Shown here: positions 31,997 through 44,214 of the stretch, one piece after another
Numbering within the stretch: position 1 is the first letter of the stretch
How the letters are laid out: each line of letters opens with the position of its first letter
Origin: Lactarius indigo
Taxonomy: Eukaryota; Basidiomycota; Agaricomycetes; Russulales; Russulaceae
Reading direction: 5' to 3'
Assembly: GCA_025766275.1 (NCBI GenBank)
Contig: JAFKAC010000033.1
Location: 616,296 to 680,295, forward strand
DNA: 64,000 nt
Made by a program: the position numbers and the translations under genes
Notes under the pieces: generated by a model
The model's input: the letters and a program-made list of their open reading frames with translations, nothing else
What the model was told of the DNA's origin: nothing
The model's database searches: none

Positions 31997-33822
31997 CTAA
32001 CTCCGCATCAGGCTTCTGCACCGCGATGCTGACACGGCGCCCGCGTCCTTGATGCACTCCACATACACCGAAATCTCCCGGGACCGCGGACCTATCTGCC
32101 GAAATGTGACCCACGTGACCCGCACCGTCCGAAGGGCGGCTCAAGCGCACGGTAACGCGCGGCGGCGGACTGAATGTCTCCGCGGAAGGCGGCACGGGGT
32201 TGTGGTACCGAACGGCACTCGCGTATGCCGCGTCGTGCGGAATGATGTGTGAAGGAGCCTCGACAAGTGGTACTGCACCATATAGCGTCATCGGGTCCGC
32301 GGTGATGGGGAACGCAAGCGGGCAGGGCTGCTCGCCAGCGTACGGTGCTCGTATGAAGGGCGTCTGCGGCTGTGGGACGACAGGCGTTGTTGCATGACCT
32401 ACGGTGGGACGCCCACGCGGTTGCGACATCGGCAGCTTATCCACCTGCGGGTGCTTGAGCGGGCATACTTGAGTCGGGTAGCCGCAGCGCGGCCAGGTTA
32501 GGCACGGTGTGTACTTGATATCTATTGGAGAGGATGGCGTGTGAGAACGGGTGAGAGTGTGTGCATGGTGGACGTACAGGGCACGGTGTCCGCAGGGTGG
32601 ACGAACTTGCATTTGTCGCCAGAGTGTGGGCAGAGGCCTTGGATGTACCCCCAGCAGTGCGCGCTCTGGCTACTGGACGAGCGTACGGCGGTGCCGGGCT
32701 CAGCTACGGTGGTCACGGTGCCATTGTGTGAGGGATTATAGTTGCCGCCAACGAGCGTCGTCGAGCTGGGTGTCGACCGACCTGACGAGCCGCGATCCGG
32801 CGCAGGCACCCATTCCAACTCGGAATCGTGAATGCTATGTTATTCTATTCAGTCGCGTCATTGCTGTGGAACAGGTGAGAAGCCTACAAGCAGCAATCGT
32901 CGCCCCAGGGACACCACCCACGGTTCAAGGTGAAATGCCGGCACGGCGTCGTCTTGTAAGACATATCGACCTTTCGTGGGACAGTGACCGAGGGATTGGG
33001 CACTCCGTGAGTGTACGTCGCGACGGCCCCAGGGGGTGTTGCAGAGATAGGCCCTTCATGATTATATCGACCTGTGGGAGATGCATTCTTCGGGATGTGC
33101 ATAGGAGCGTAAGGAATGGACTGCGTATGTTTCAATCGGGGGGTCGGAGGTGTAGATGGAACTTCAGGCCGTTGGCCACGGGAAGTTTTCGCCAAATTAC
33201 TCGTCACCGTGGCCGTGGTTCCATTGGTGGTGGGAAGGGCATTAGCCATGGTCGGTGGTATCATTCCCAGAGGTGGGAAGTCCAACGGGTCCAAGTCGAG
33301 CTGGGGAATGGGAATAGAGTACTGCTTGCTCATAGCCTGGATCCTAGCCTTCTGCACCTCGACTTGGCTTTCGAGCCACGCGCGATAAAACGCGAGTCCG
33401 TCTGTTGCTACGATAATATCAGCCGTTGCACAAAAAATCTTGTGACGAAGACGGATAGATGCACGCGCGATGAGAAAGTAGCTACCTTGGGCCAGAGCAT
33501 TCGCATCTGAGGTGCCGGACGGAATGGCAGCACTGCAGTTTATATCGCGCGGACCTGGTGCGAGCACTGCGTGTTCGGCAGAGGGACGGGTATCCTGCGC
33601 ATGGACCTTCCCGTCGCCGCACCAACCGCGCGTGCGTTGTTCGGGGGAGGAGAAATATGCCCTTTTGGGGCCCGGGACTGGCGTCGGAGGCGGGGCAACT
33701 GAGCCTTTGAACGAAGTGGAGTAGAAGACATGAGTGGACGTCGAATGTTGGAAGCGACAATTGTTGATCGGACAGTCCTCGCGCGTACCATGTCTACACA
33801 TTTTAGCTAGAGGGTATAGCAT
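31997..33822 (-). CDS. CCCH-type zinc-finger protein
   Basis: Four exons on minus: 33822-32888, 32834-32578, 32521-32151, 32095-31997, giving 553 residues, phase-checked; start ATG 33822, or 33801 right at the first finger. Cys/His clusters in order: CRHGTREDCPINNCRFQH at the N-terminus, CRHFTLNRGWCPWGDDCCFIH spanning intron 1, CWGYIQGLCPHSGDKCKFVH, and CLTWPRCGYPTQVCPLKH spanning intron 2. CCCH fingers usually bind AU-rich or other single-stranded RNA, suggesting a role in mRNA turnover or processing. Linkers are Pro/Thr-rich. The last intron (32096-32150) removes a stretch that would otherwise change frame. Confidence 0.75.
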
Positions 33823-35894
33823 CAGTGTTGTGCGGGCTGGCGCAAAAGTGACGACTCAAACGAACAAATCGGTTTAAACTTGGACTGCATTGTGACAGTA
33901 GTTGAAGGGTGTTTCGGGGGGAGATGATAACTGAGAGATTGGAGCAAGGAAATGAGACGGTCGCCCCCATCTTATATAAATGAGCACGAACACAAACGGC
34001 CAGGCCACACCTGCCTGTGGTGGGGTCGATTTAGTATGGCAGCTCGCGTGAGGTGGACAGTGACACAAGTGACTGACTTTGACGATTGTGGCTGGCACAC
34101 CAGATGGCCATTGTTCGCTGGGTGTGGCAAGATTGACACGTGGACAACACAATCTATCAAGAGAACACAGGTTTCGTATCGTGGATAAACGGCAGTTGGG
34201 TATCTAGGAAGCAGAGATTCAACCCCATTGCTTGCGCAGCGACGAGGAGGACGCAAGAGGAATGTCTCGGAGGTTGGAAGCAAGGACTCGGAACCGGGTT
34301 TCCGAGGCGCGGACCGAGTGTGGACCGAGCTGTCCGGATTATGTAACAATGTGAAGTACCGGTCAAACGCTGACGTCCAACTTGAAGTTGGTTTCTCATT
34401 CTAACCTAGCCGCTACGACTGTATATTCAGTTTCGAATTGGTCCCATCAAATTCCTGAGTCCTGAGTCCTGGGGAAAGTCACAGGCTGCAGTTCTACGAG
34501 TCCCGTGATTCTAAATATCTGGTGTGCACTGGATACAACTATTGAAAATAAGTGCTGTATATGATCCCTGGGAATTAAGGAAACGAGCCCCATTCTCCTC
34601 ACAACTCTATGTTCTTGGTGTATCAAAGGCGTGACTTGGGGTAACCCGCGATGACACAGGAACGAGTCGCGTGATGCTCACGGAGTCTTGCCGTCTTGGG
34701 CGCTACTACTGGCGGACTCGTCGAGAGAGATTTCTGGGTTCCGGCTCCTCCAACTCGCTAAGCCCTTCTCGAAAGTAGCGTTGTCGAGACCGCGAGGAAC
34801 TAATTGGAAGGTGACACCTTGGGAAGGCAAGGTATTAAACATCACTCAGATAACTCGGATGTCTGTGAGATAACTCACCTAGGGATTCGACCTCTTTGTT
34901 TCGTAACTCATCGTCGAAAAATAACTGAGACACGACAATTCATATAAGAGGGAAGAGAAAACGGCGTGAACTGGCCAAGTTACCATCTCAGAATATGAAA
35001 TCCCCGTCTTTTTATGCAGTTGTTTGAAATGGGCAATCTTGGAACCTAATCGTAGAGTACCATGTGTTGTGAGTAGTCCGCCGATCAAGTATTGGTTCGG
35101 TTCAAGTACCAACGCACCAGGATATATCTCTTTCTGGTCAAAGAACTTGGTAGCAGGCATGACCCGTGATCCATTGTCTCCGGCCTTCGGGGGTACAAGT
35201 AGTAGAGAGAGAGCTTGGCGAGCGCTTGACGAATGGTCTGCTATTCAGAGGAGTACATGCTATACGCCATAGAGCACTCACAGAGCAGAAGCCGTCGTCC
35301 GAGAGCACGCTGCTATCACGACGCCCGCGGCACGCAATCTATGCAGAATCTGTGGGACGTCATCGTAGAAGGCGACTATGTCACCATATCTAGAGCATCC
35401 GACTTAGATATTGCTTTCCAGAACCTGAACAGGACTGGTAGTACTAGGAGGACGTACTTGTCGTGAACTTCATTTAATGTGTCCCCATCACGCTTCAATG
35501 AAGCTATAACGGACAAGTGAATGTCAGTGAAATATGCCGGCCCCAGCAAAATTTTGTTGGGTCCCCGCGGAACGTACAGCTAATATGGGTATCGATCCAC
35601 AATGGCCAGAGGGTATAACTGCATGGAATATATCAGCCGAGCTTACTGGTAAAAACATCGAAGAACTGACTCCAAATCAAATGCAATGAGCTTCGGAAGT
35701 CTGTCAATGGTCATCAGATCTCAAGGTGAAGTGGAGAAGAGCGCCCAAAGCGAACAACCTGTCCATGGGACCGTGAGCATTACGATTCCTCCGAGTCATG
35801 TCGCCCGATTCGGAATATCACGTGGTTCACGGACCGAGTCCGAAATTGTCAAACGCGTACAATACTGTAACCTGGATTCTCTTTCTCTGACGAG
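33823..35894. other. Intergenic, no gene seen
   Basis: Only short open frames with no domain or splice pattern I could support. Confidence 0.45.
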
Positions 35895-37837
35895 ATGGCC
35901 AAAGAACCTCTTCTTGATACCAGGAACCCCTGTTACTCTTCCACAGAGTCCGCATCGTCATTCCTCAAGAATATCTCTGGCTCATTCGTTGGCCCACCTG
36001 CCTCACGCGAGCAATACCTCCTCTCCTTTTTAGCTCGGCTGGTTTATCCCTCTCCTGGGATCGCAGAAGACCTTATTGCCTCTTCGGGTTTTCTGTTATC
36101 CCCATACACCCTTTCGAAACGGATTTCTCACACTAGGGCTCCTCCGTCGGATGACGTTTTTGCACCTTTTTCCCCCACTATAGGCGTCCGCCGCTCTTTT
36201 CAGTCGCTGTCACTGCCACTTCCCGATGTGCCCGCTAAGCGTCCGGCATCTCTTTTAAACAATAACGGAGATTCTCGACCTCGTTCGTCTCTTGTTCTTG
36301 GGCTAAGTCTAGGAAAGCGCGAGTATGCATCTCTCTCCTCCCAGTCACCAACCTTCAGCGACCTCTGCGGCTCCTCGAAGCGCATGCGTTCATCCCTAAT
36401 ACTTGACCAATCTTCTTTTGAAGTAGCTAAAGCAGACCCATTTGTCAATCTCGCGCATTTGGACAGGTTGTACTCCGCTGATGTAGAGTTGGATGCCCTA
36501 GACGCTAGTCGTGTATCTCCCTCGAACAGCGTCCATTCTCCTGTTCTTGTCCAAGGTTCGTGTTTCCGGTATGGGATTATACAGGTGTCCCGAGTCCAGA
36601 CCTGGCACCGTGTGTCCTCGCATATATGCTGTGCCTAGGTTGTCCCACGCGCCACTTCTCATCTCTTGGAGAAGTTTTTTTTTCCCTTCCAGTGCTGACG
36701 AAACTCCTCTTTCAGAGGGTTCTTCTCTGACTCCTAGATATATAGCCTCATTTCGTCCGTCTTCCCAGTTAATCGACCAACTCAAGAAGGAGCTAGCACG
36801 GAAAGGGCTCGAATGCGAAGTCAAATCCTGCAGTTCTGTTAATTTGCAAAGAGTAGTAGATATATTGGCAGATGGCGGTATGACGACTAGCTTGCGCGGA
36901 TAGTCATTTGCTATATTGTGACAGGTCACCTTAACGCGCGTTTACTTGAATTACTGGGTCAATCCCCTATCAGGCGCCTTAACCTCCAGAGTTCCCTCAC
37001 TGGCCTCAACCCCTACGAGTTGGATAATGTTCTACAGGGTGCGTAAAGAGCGCGAAGCTACATGTACTTCGTAATATCTTGGCACTCACTAGTGTTTCGA
37101 AAACTACACACTTTCCGCGCTCTCTCGATACTTGTGCTCGAAGATGTCCCCTTGACGGACGACGATCTCCTGCATATTCACCACCTGCCGAGTCTCGAGG
37201 AATTAAATCTGAATTGTACTGGCGTCTGTGACATTGGGTACGCACCGCTCTGCCGGCGCCTCTACTTCCTTTTATCTTTCTGCTAGGATCTTCTACCTCG
37301 TTGCCTTGCGTCGTACACTCACTTCTCTCACGCTACGCGGCAACAGATCAGTCACAGATAATGCCTTTCCTGCTTTATTGTTACTTTCACGCCTAAGGTT
37401 GCTTGGCCTTCGTGGCACAATAATCAGCATGACTGGTCTCCGCCGTCTTATTTCATTTTCTGACTATCTCTTCCTCGATGTCCCAGCAGATTGTGAGGCA
37501 TATATCGACAGTAAGTCCCGCATTCCTTCCGCCCTTGATTGCACTAACGGTCGGAGAAGCGCTGCATACACAATACCTCCTTTCACCTCTCCCGCCCCTC
37601 ATTACGCAGCCCGAGGTGGCATGTACACTTGAGCTCGCTGCTCTCAAGCGCAACTTATCTGCCCACGCGGCGTACAACCCGACCATCAGCACGACTGGAA
37701 ACAAATCCATCTTGTGCGCGCAGCTTATCGCCCTCCTAGAAAGGCGCCAAGGTGACTTGGCGGTGCGTGAGATGGTGTGGCGGAGCCGCGAACCGGAGGA
37801 TGGTCTAGAGCGCGACAAGTCTCCCGAGGATACCTGA
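35895..37837 (+). CDS. Leucine-rich-repeat protein
   Basis: Six exons: 35895-36568, 36693-36877, 36925-37038, 37093-37237, 37287-37510, 37560-37837, giving 539 residues, phase-checked. The first 220 residues are Ser-rich and low in structure. Exons 3 to 5 carry leucine-rich repeats of the AMN1/F-box-LRR type (LLELLGQSPIRRLNLQSS, LSILVLEDVPLTDDDLLHI, LEELNLNCTGVCDIG, LTSLTLRGNRSVTDNAFPAL, LRLLGLRGTIISMTGLRRL). No F-box is visible upstream. A basic C-terminus follows. A protein-interaction scaffold is likely; the partner is unknown. Intron 5 has a clear CTAAC branch site. Confidence 0.78.
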
Positions 37838-39410
37838 GGCCCTAAAGCGTCCTGGGTCATCGAAATTTGGGAGTTAGTAGAAGGACGCTGGATGTATGGT
37901 TCGCATGGCAATAGCGCCCCAACATTTGCAGCTATGTCTTTTTATTTGCAAAAAAACAGCATTGCCTTGATACGTCCTGATTGAATCCTTCTGCCTTACC
38001 GACGGATGGTTTGAATGCTTAAATAGCAACTGCGTGGGCCTCGCACCAGGAGACCAACCCATGTCATCTAATCCAATTTTTGCAATGGGCAAGTCCGCGA
38101 AAACACAGCTTCCTTTGGACCTTCGCCACAGATGGCCGAGGAATTTAACCACGGCCAAATGGACAAAACTCAACTCCTGCTCCTTAATAACGAACAGCAT
38201 GTGGACGAATTCGGCAAGACGTAGGCCAAGAAAAACGGATCTGTACCAAATAATTCTCTCTTCCGCAACTGCGTCGCACAGCAGTGTACGGAATGGAAAA
38301 CGCATATGTAGCCCGGGTAAAAAGTTCCTAGGAAGTCATAGCTTTCTCTCTTTTTTTTGGATCCGTCATAGCTTTCTCCCCTGGGTTGTGTGAGAAGAAT
38401 CAACTGACAAACCGGACCGGCTCTCGGGAACCATCGATCACCGACCAAGTCACCTACATCGGACTCCCGAAACTCGGGGTCGCACACGGAATTTAACTAC
38501 GAATCCTCGAGATAGAATGTCGGTATATGCTCTCTAGTCGAAGTGAGGTTTTTCTGTACAAGTAGTAACTTGTCTGAGGCGGCGGAGTGGGGAACGAGCG
38601 GACGCCCGGGCAGGGCCCGGGCGATTTCGAACCTTTTTCGCATTGCCACAAAGCGTCACGTGGTAGCGACGTGGTAATTTCGAGTTTCCGTGGCCGGAGT
38701 TCCGAGAAGAATATCTGAAGGCTTGGAAAATAGCACCGGATAGTCCGGACCAATTTGAAAGAGTACGATCCCGTCACTGTATGAACTGGATGTGTCGTAG
38801 ATGATATCGCCTTCCTCTACCGCAATCATCTCCGCCTCGGGAGTCGGTACGCGTGCTGGTTCTGCTGGACTGCCCACTGCCCTTCTCTCGAGTCCCTGCA
38901 ACGATCCGAGATTCCGCCGGACACCGGCACTTGAAGAATCCCAGGCAGATCTGACCGTACACTCCTGTTAGCAAGGTACACAAAACGCAGAATCGAACCG
39001 ACGCGAATTTGACTAAAACCTGTAGTTTTGGCGCAGGGGTGGGGACACACGGCATCTTGACTGGCATGCCACCCTTAATCATGATGCCACTGTGACCATG
39101 CTGTCCAAGTCAGCGCCCCCAATTCCCCACGCGCGTGCCTGAACAACCTGGGACCAATTCGCGAGGGGCTATGGATGCATCGCTTTCAATCTCAGCTGTC
39201 CCCAAGGAGGCTGCGCTACGGTAATGCACAATGTGCAGCCGTTTCTTTTCTGACTAGATCTCCGGATACCCACAGTCCCCTAACCGTCACCATCGCCTTT
39301 CCCTCGTTTACCCAGCATGAATAGGGGCCTTTCTTTCGGTAATTCTTTCGAGACAGTTATTAAGAGGCGGTCACCGGCTATCGCCCTGCGGGCTTATTCT
39401 ACCTTGGATC
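37838..39410. other. Intergenic, no gene seen
   Basis: No supportable gene. A 14 bp direct repeat, GTCATAGCTTTCTC, occurs near 38335 and 38366. Confidence 0.4.
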
Positions 39411-42233
39411 ATGTCTCTCATAATTGACTGTATTCGCCCTTCTCAGCCATCTACCCCTTCGAGTCCTATTCCCCAACTGCGAGTCGATCTCAAAGATGCT
39501 CCCCAAACACCCGTTCTTACCCGAATTATCACACTCTCAGCCAACATTATGGAAGCAGCAGAGGCATGTGCTTTCTTCTCTGGCTTATACCGTAGCCAAC
39601 CTCAGACGACGTCCACCTGTAGGCGGCTAAGATGAACAAAGACTCGTGTCTTCGGTTGGCGCGACTTATAGTGGACTGCGTCTCAAGGGTCCGCACTATC
39701 TTTCGCGATAGGTGGGACCCACCGCCGTACGGCATGAAAGCACCACTAGATCAACTGGAGTCGTGAGCGTCCACCTTTTGGTATACGAATATATCGTGAA
39801 AAGATGACCGTCTCCTTCAGACACCTGCTTACGATCTCGAACTGGATGTATAGTCTTTCTCAGGCAGGATTCCTGACCCAGATTTTCAAGCGGATTCAGG
39901 TCAGGCACAAGATCGAAGAGATGAAACTATCTTTAATAGATTGTATTTCTGTCCTTCAAGTAAGTAGACGTCTCTTATAGTACGACTACGCTAATTCGTC
40001 TTCAGGACTCTATTTTTGAGGAAGCCCGCCGTACGTTACGTCTAGATGACACCCACCGAGTCGTGCTGCCCCCAAGAGCAGACCTAGTACTCAGATTACG
40101 ACTCACCCGATGGCCGGAGATCACTGACACCTATCCCCGGCTGGGTCCCCACGTACATTCCAAGGACAGAGATGGTGTAAGTTCGCTCGCTCAGTAGAAT
40201 TTGGTGGAATATCTTAGTTATGGCGCACTAGTACCCCCTTGTCCATCGTTCAGAAATCGTACTTCATGGGGTTCAGCCACCGACTCGGAACGGCGGGTGG
40301 TGGGAAAACACAAGGACGGCGTTTATCGATGGGCGCCCTATTCTTGTCAAAAGCTATGACGGCACTAGAGCAGAGCAGGTACGGCAGCGATGCGCATACG
40401 ATGCATCACTACAACGCCTTCTACAGTATTGGAGCAAGGACATCGCATTCCTGAAGAGCGTATGGTATGAGCCACCGATCGGCGTGATTGTACATCATCT
40501 CAGTGACACGTCTCAGGGATGCACATCTGCCTCAGTTGTTTGGAATATCGCACAACAACAGTACTCCTTTGTTCATCGTCCTGCACGATAGTAAGAAGGA
40601 AGGGACTTCGTGGGCCAAATCATCCGTTAACCCGCTCGTTTTTCAGCGGGTCGCACAGATCTGAAATCGTTCGTCACACCGTATCTTAGATCTGGCCAGC
40701 TACTACACGTCGCGGCAGTCGCTACTCGGGTTGTGAGTCTTGTTGCATATTGGTCGTGGGCGTCCAACCAACTAACTATATCGACTCAAGGCCGAGCACT
40801 TACGCGTGTGTGATTTTTTGGTATCTTTTCCGCACCTTCTCACGCAGCCTCCCGCAGGCAGGTCTCTCTATGTTAGCGAACACGGGAAGGTGGCCCGCGA
40901 TCTACGGCCAAATCGAATACCCCTCGTTCGCAATGCTTTCAAGCATTAGAGTCGACAACTGCGGTAACGTAGTCATCGGAGCAAACATCACCTCGGATCG
41001 AAGGGGCACCAACCATCGCGGCCCCTTGGTCTGGCTTTGTCACGAAGTAGGTGGTCTTTTGACTGCCTCATTCCCGAATTCCGGCTGACCTCCTGTGTGA
41101 TGTTGAGGTATTTGGGGGCAGATACCCCGGTTCCGCCCTGGCCATTGGAGAAGAGGGTCTGTTTTCGTTAAATTGCATGGAATCCTCATGTCGACGAATT
41201 TGCTTTTCTAGACCCAGTCAAGCGCGCCTGTCAACTTGCTAATCAGATCGCGGGATCGATCCTACTTTGCGGAGCACAACCCCCCACCCACGTTTACGGT
41301 ACCATACTGATGGACCTACGGGACGCGCAATGGACGCCGCCTATGCTGCGTGAACTCCGGGCCTCGATGGTTGACTGGCCCCTCGACGATCGCAGCGGAA
41401 TATTTTCGAACTCCGGCTATGGAGACGTTGGATTTCTCGTTTCGGATCCCGTTTCGAGAAAAAGGACATTCACAGTAGTCGGTAACGTCAGGAAAATTCT
41501 CGGTCCCCAACAGTCGAAAATTCTTGGTGCGGATGAGCCGTTCCGAAAACGACTTTCGATCGATTGTTCTTTCGAAGGGGAGTTTGATGACGTGATAACG
41601 AGCGAGATTTCTCCAAACATCACCCGGTGCGCACTACATCCCTCTTGGTTGATCGTTCGTAAACAGCCTGATTACGGAAACGCCCAGGTTTACGTTTGTC
41701 AGATCGTCTTCTGTCTCATACCAGCAACAATTCTCGTTGCATGAGAAGCCACGAGATGCCCACTCCGAGAGTGCTTCCCGCTGGCGAAGTATCACCACAC
41801 GTGTTTCGTCGCTCGCACGGGAGTACAATATTCCGCTCGAGAGTATGATTCTAGGTCTGCTGCTTTCCCTTCACAGAGATTAATGTGCCTAACCACTGTT
41901 TGGAAAGTGACCGGGCATCGCACCTCGATCAACATCTCAACCAGCTTCGTGTCAACGACAATCCCGTCTCACACCGAAGTCCACTTTTTCTTCTCGTATG
42001 AAGACTACGTGACATCGTATTGGTCGTACGAGGCGCAATACAAGCCCACGGGAGATAGGCGCGCTCTCATTGCGCCGCAAGCGTTCATCAACGCATCCCC
42101 TTTGTGCGTATTATGCCTCTTGAGCGGCCATCTTCCATTCCCGAGCTGATTTTTGTTTGGTCGCTCTAGGTCTGAGCGGAGAGCGTTCTATATTCAGTTC
42201 ATTCCCGAGGACTTTTCCCAGGAGGTCTCGTAA
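39411..42233 (+). CDS. MLKL-NTD-like and kinase-like domain protein (candidate)
   Basis: Early exons 39411-39563, 39632-39762, 39821-39959 and 40006 to about 40176 keep phase. They encode a four-helix bundle pattern (TRIITLSANIMEAAE, LARLIVDCVSRVRTIF, LDQLESHLLTISNWMYSL, IEEMKLSLIDCISVLQDSIF), as in the HeLo/MLKL-NTD-like adaptor domains common in Agaricomycetes. Next comes a kinase-N-lobe-like piece (FIDGRPILVKSYDG, LLQYWSKDIAFLKSVW), then a possible catalytic-loop region (IRVDNCGNVVIGANI), and a long C-terminus (THVYGTILMDLRDAQWTPP ... FYIQFIPEDFSQEVS). The first intron would use a GC donor (GAG|GCATGT). Exons between 40.2 and 41.2 kb are not resolved. HeLo-like domains can act in fungal cell-death signalling; whether this one does is unknown. 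Confidence 0.45.
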
Positions 42234-42732
42234 ACAGCCCCTGAATGAGCACTGCATTGGGGGCTTTACTAGCCCGAGCGTAACCTCATAACCCTAGTAG
42301 GCCCTGGGACAGCAACTATGAGTTATTTGACAACGAAGCGCTTATGTTGGCGCCGTGGGGGCGAGAAACGTATTGAATCTATCACGGGAGTTCCATGATA
42401 ATTGACACACGCGCTTGTATGCTGCATATAGAGCCACATCCATGAGTACCACACAACCGCGATATGTACAGCTCACATGAGGCTGTGTAAGGCTGCCCCT
42501 GGTTCACGGCCTGTCTTAATGAAAATACCCTATCTACAAGCAAATGTACCAGGAGCTTCATTGAGAGAAGCCCAGACAAGGGAGGCTAGTTCAACTCTCT
42601 GCCAACGCCCGCCTATCTTTCATCCGAAACTATCAGAAACATCTCACCACCCCGCGGGGATAAGTTATCGCTATCCAATCCCGCTCGCATTTCCCAACCT
42701 CAATACGAGTTTGCCACTCATCAGAAAGTGCC

Positions 42733-43830
42733 TTAATGGCCCACAATATATCCTGTGGCTCTTCGTGTGAGATGTAAAGGATTGCCGCCCTGCGAGAACT
42801 TCGGAGGCAGAACATCATCTATCATTAGATCAATGAGTTCGTCGTGACCGTTGAAAATCACACTATGGGACTCCTTGGGAAGGGTCCGGGTTCGAATCTT
42901 GACGCTTGACTGTGACGTTTGGCCCAGACTGCTATCATAGCGAGATTGAAGTAAGCACACGAACCAAACCCCCAATATGATATGTCCACCGGGCGCTACG
43001 GGACATAACACGTCATCGGTCACAAGACAAACCTGAAAAGCAGGGCGTTCAAGTTCGATACGAGCCCGGGTCTCAAGATACATAGTGATCCTATCAGACA
43101 TAGAGAAGTCATCACCCCACAAGAAGCACGAGGGACGTCGGTGTTTGTGCAAAGAATGGTGCACGCTCGCGATGAAACGACACCATGACCCAGAGAATTT
43201 GAACCGTCGCCGGTGATGGGTAGCGGTCTGCACCCCACGCAAACATGCGCGTACGTGGTTGAAACGGAACATTCCGGCCTTCAAGGCCTCAAGAAGTAAG
43301 AAGACGTCGGAGTTCGCTGTTACTACGGCATCGCTACCAAGGTTCGACTCGAGAAGCAGGACCAAGAGGGTACCTTCACGGAGGATGGCGGGGTACTGGC
43401 GGAACAAGCCAGACCCAGAAATTGCCATCGCCTTCCTGCTCAGAAGTAAGAACAATAAGCAGGTTCGTCGTCGCGATTAAGTTAGTCCTGCCAATCCTCA
43501 CCAGCTTTCTAGTTGAGCGTATCGGTCGTCGTGAACAATAAATCGTGGTTCTCTTCCAAGTCAGCTTATTTTCTAAGTCCTCGGGTTCCGTGAGCATAAC
43601 AACGAGTATGAAAGAAGAGGGTGTTGGAGTCCTCTTAGTCCGTCGCACCGTAACCACCAGCGGGGTGATGTCCGATTCCGAGACGAGGCCCTCCTTCTCT
43701 CATACCGCACACCACCGTCACGGTATCCCCTTCGCGACACGATAACCGCTACATTTTGTCTAGGAAACGACCGTGGGTAGAACTTCGACACCTTCTCGGG
43801 GTATTGCCGCAAATGTAACGATGGGACTCG
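42733..43830 (-). CDS. Hypothetical protein
   Basis: Two coherent open pieces on minus: 43720-43550 (GDTVTVVCGMREKEGLVSES, ITPLVVTVRRTKRTPTPSS, LTEPEDLENKLTWKRTTIY) and 43455-42733 (240 codons, including RFKFSGSWCRFIASVHHSLH and ELIDLMIDDVLPPKFSQGGN). They are probably exons of one gene separated by an intron near 43500. No family recognised. Confidence 0.4.
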
Positions 43831-44214
43831 GCGGCGCTGCGCACCATATTCTCAGGTCAGTGACTAGGAAGGGGGTTCTTAGGGTTCTCGAAGGATACCT
43901 GGACAATGCGCTTCTTGGAGGCCATAGGTCTTAAGGCTTGAGCGCTCGTGCGTTGGGTATTTTCGAGTTAGGTCGCAGTAGGGACCAGTGGGAATGACTG
44001 AAGAGCGACCAAGGCCGGGGCATTCTTGCAGACTCAGCAGCCCAGCCGAAGGTAGTAGCGTAGCAATATCCATGTCTAGCGTGCTGTGCTTTGTCGCGGC
44101 GAAAACCGCGACTGTTAATGTAGTAAGGTAATATCATTAGATCGAGCCAGTCGCTCCGATAATCGAATTATAACGCACTACGGTATTCGCATTCGAGTCT
44201 GACGACAAAGCCAG
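43831..44214. other. Intergenic, no gene seen
   Basis: Nothing supportable between the hypothetical gene and the 3' end of the RRN5-like gene. Confidence 0.4.
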
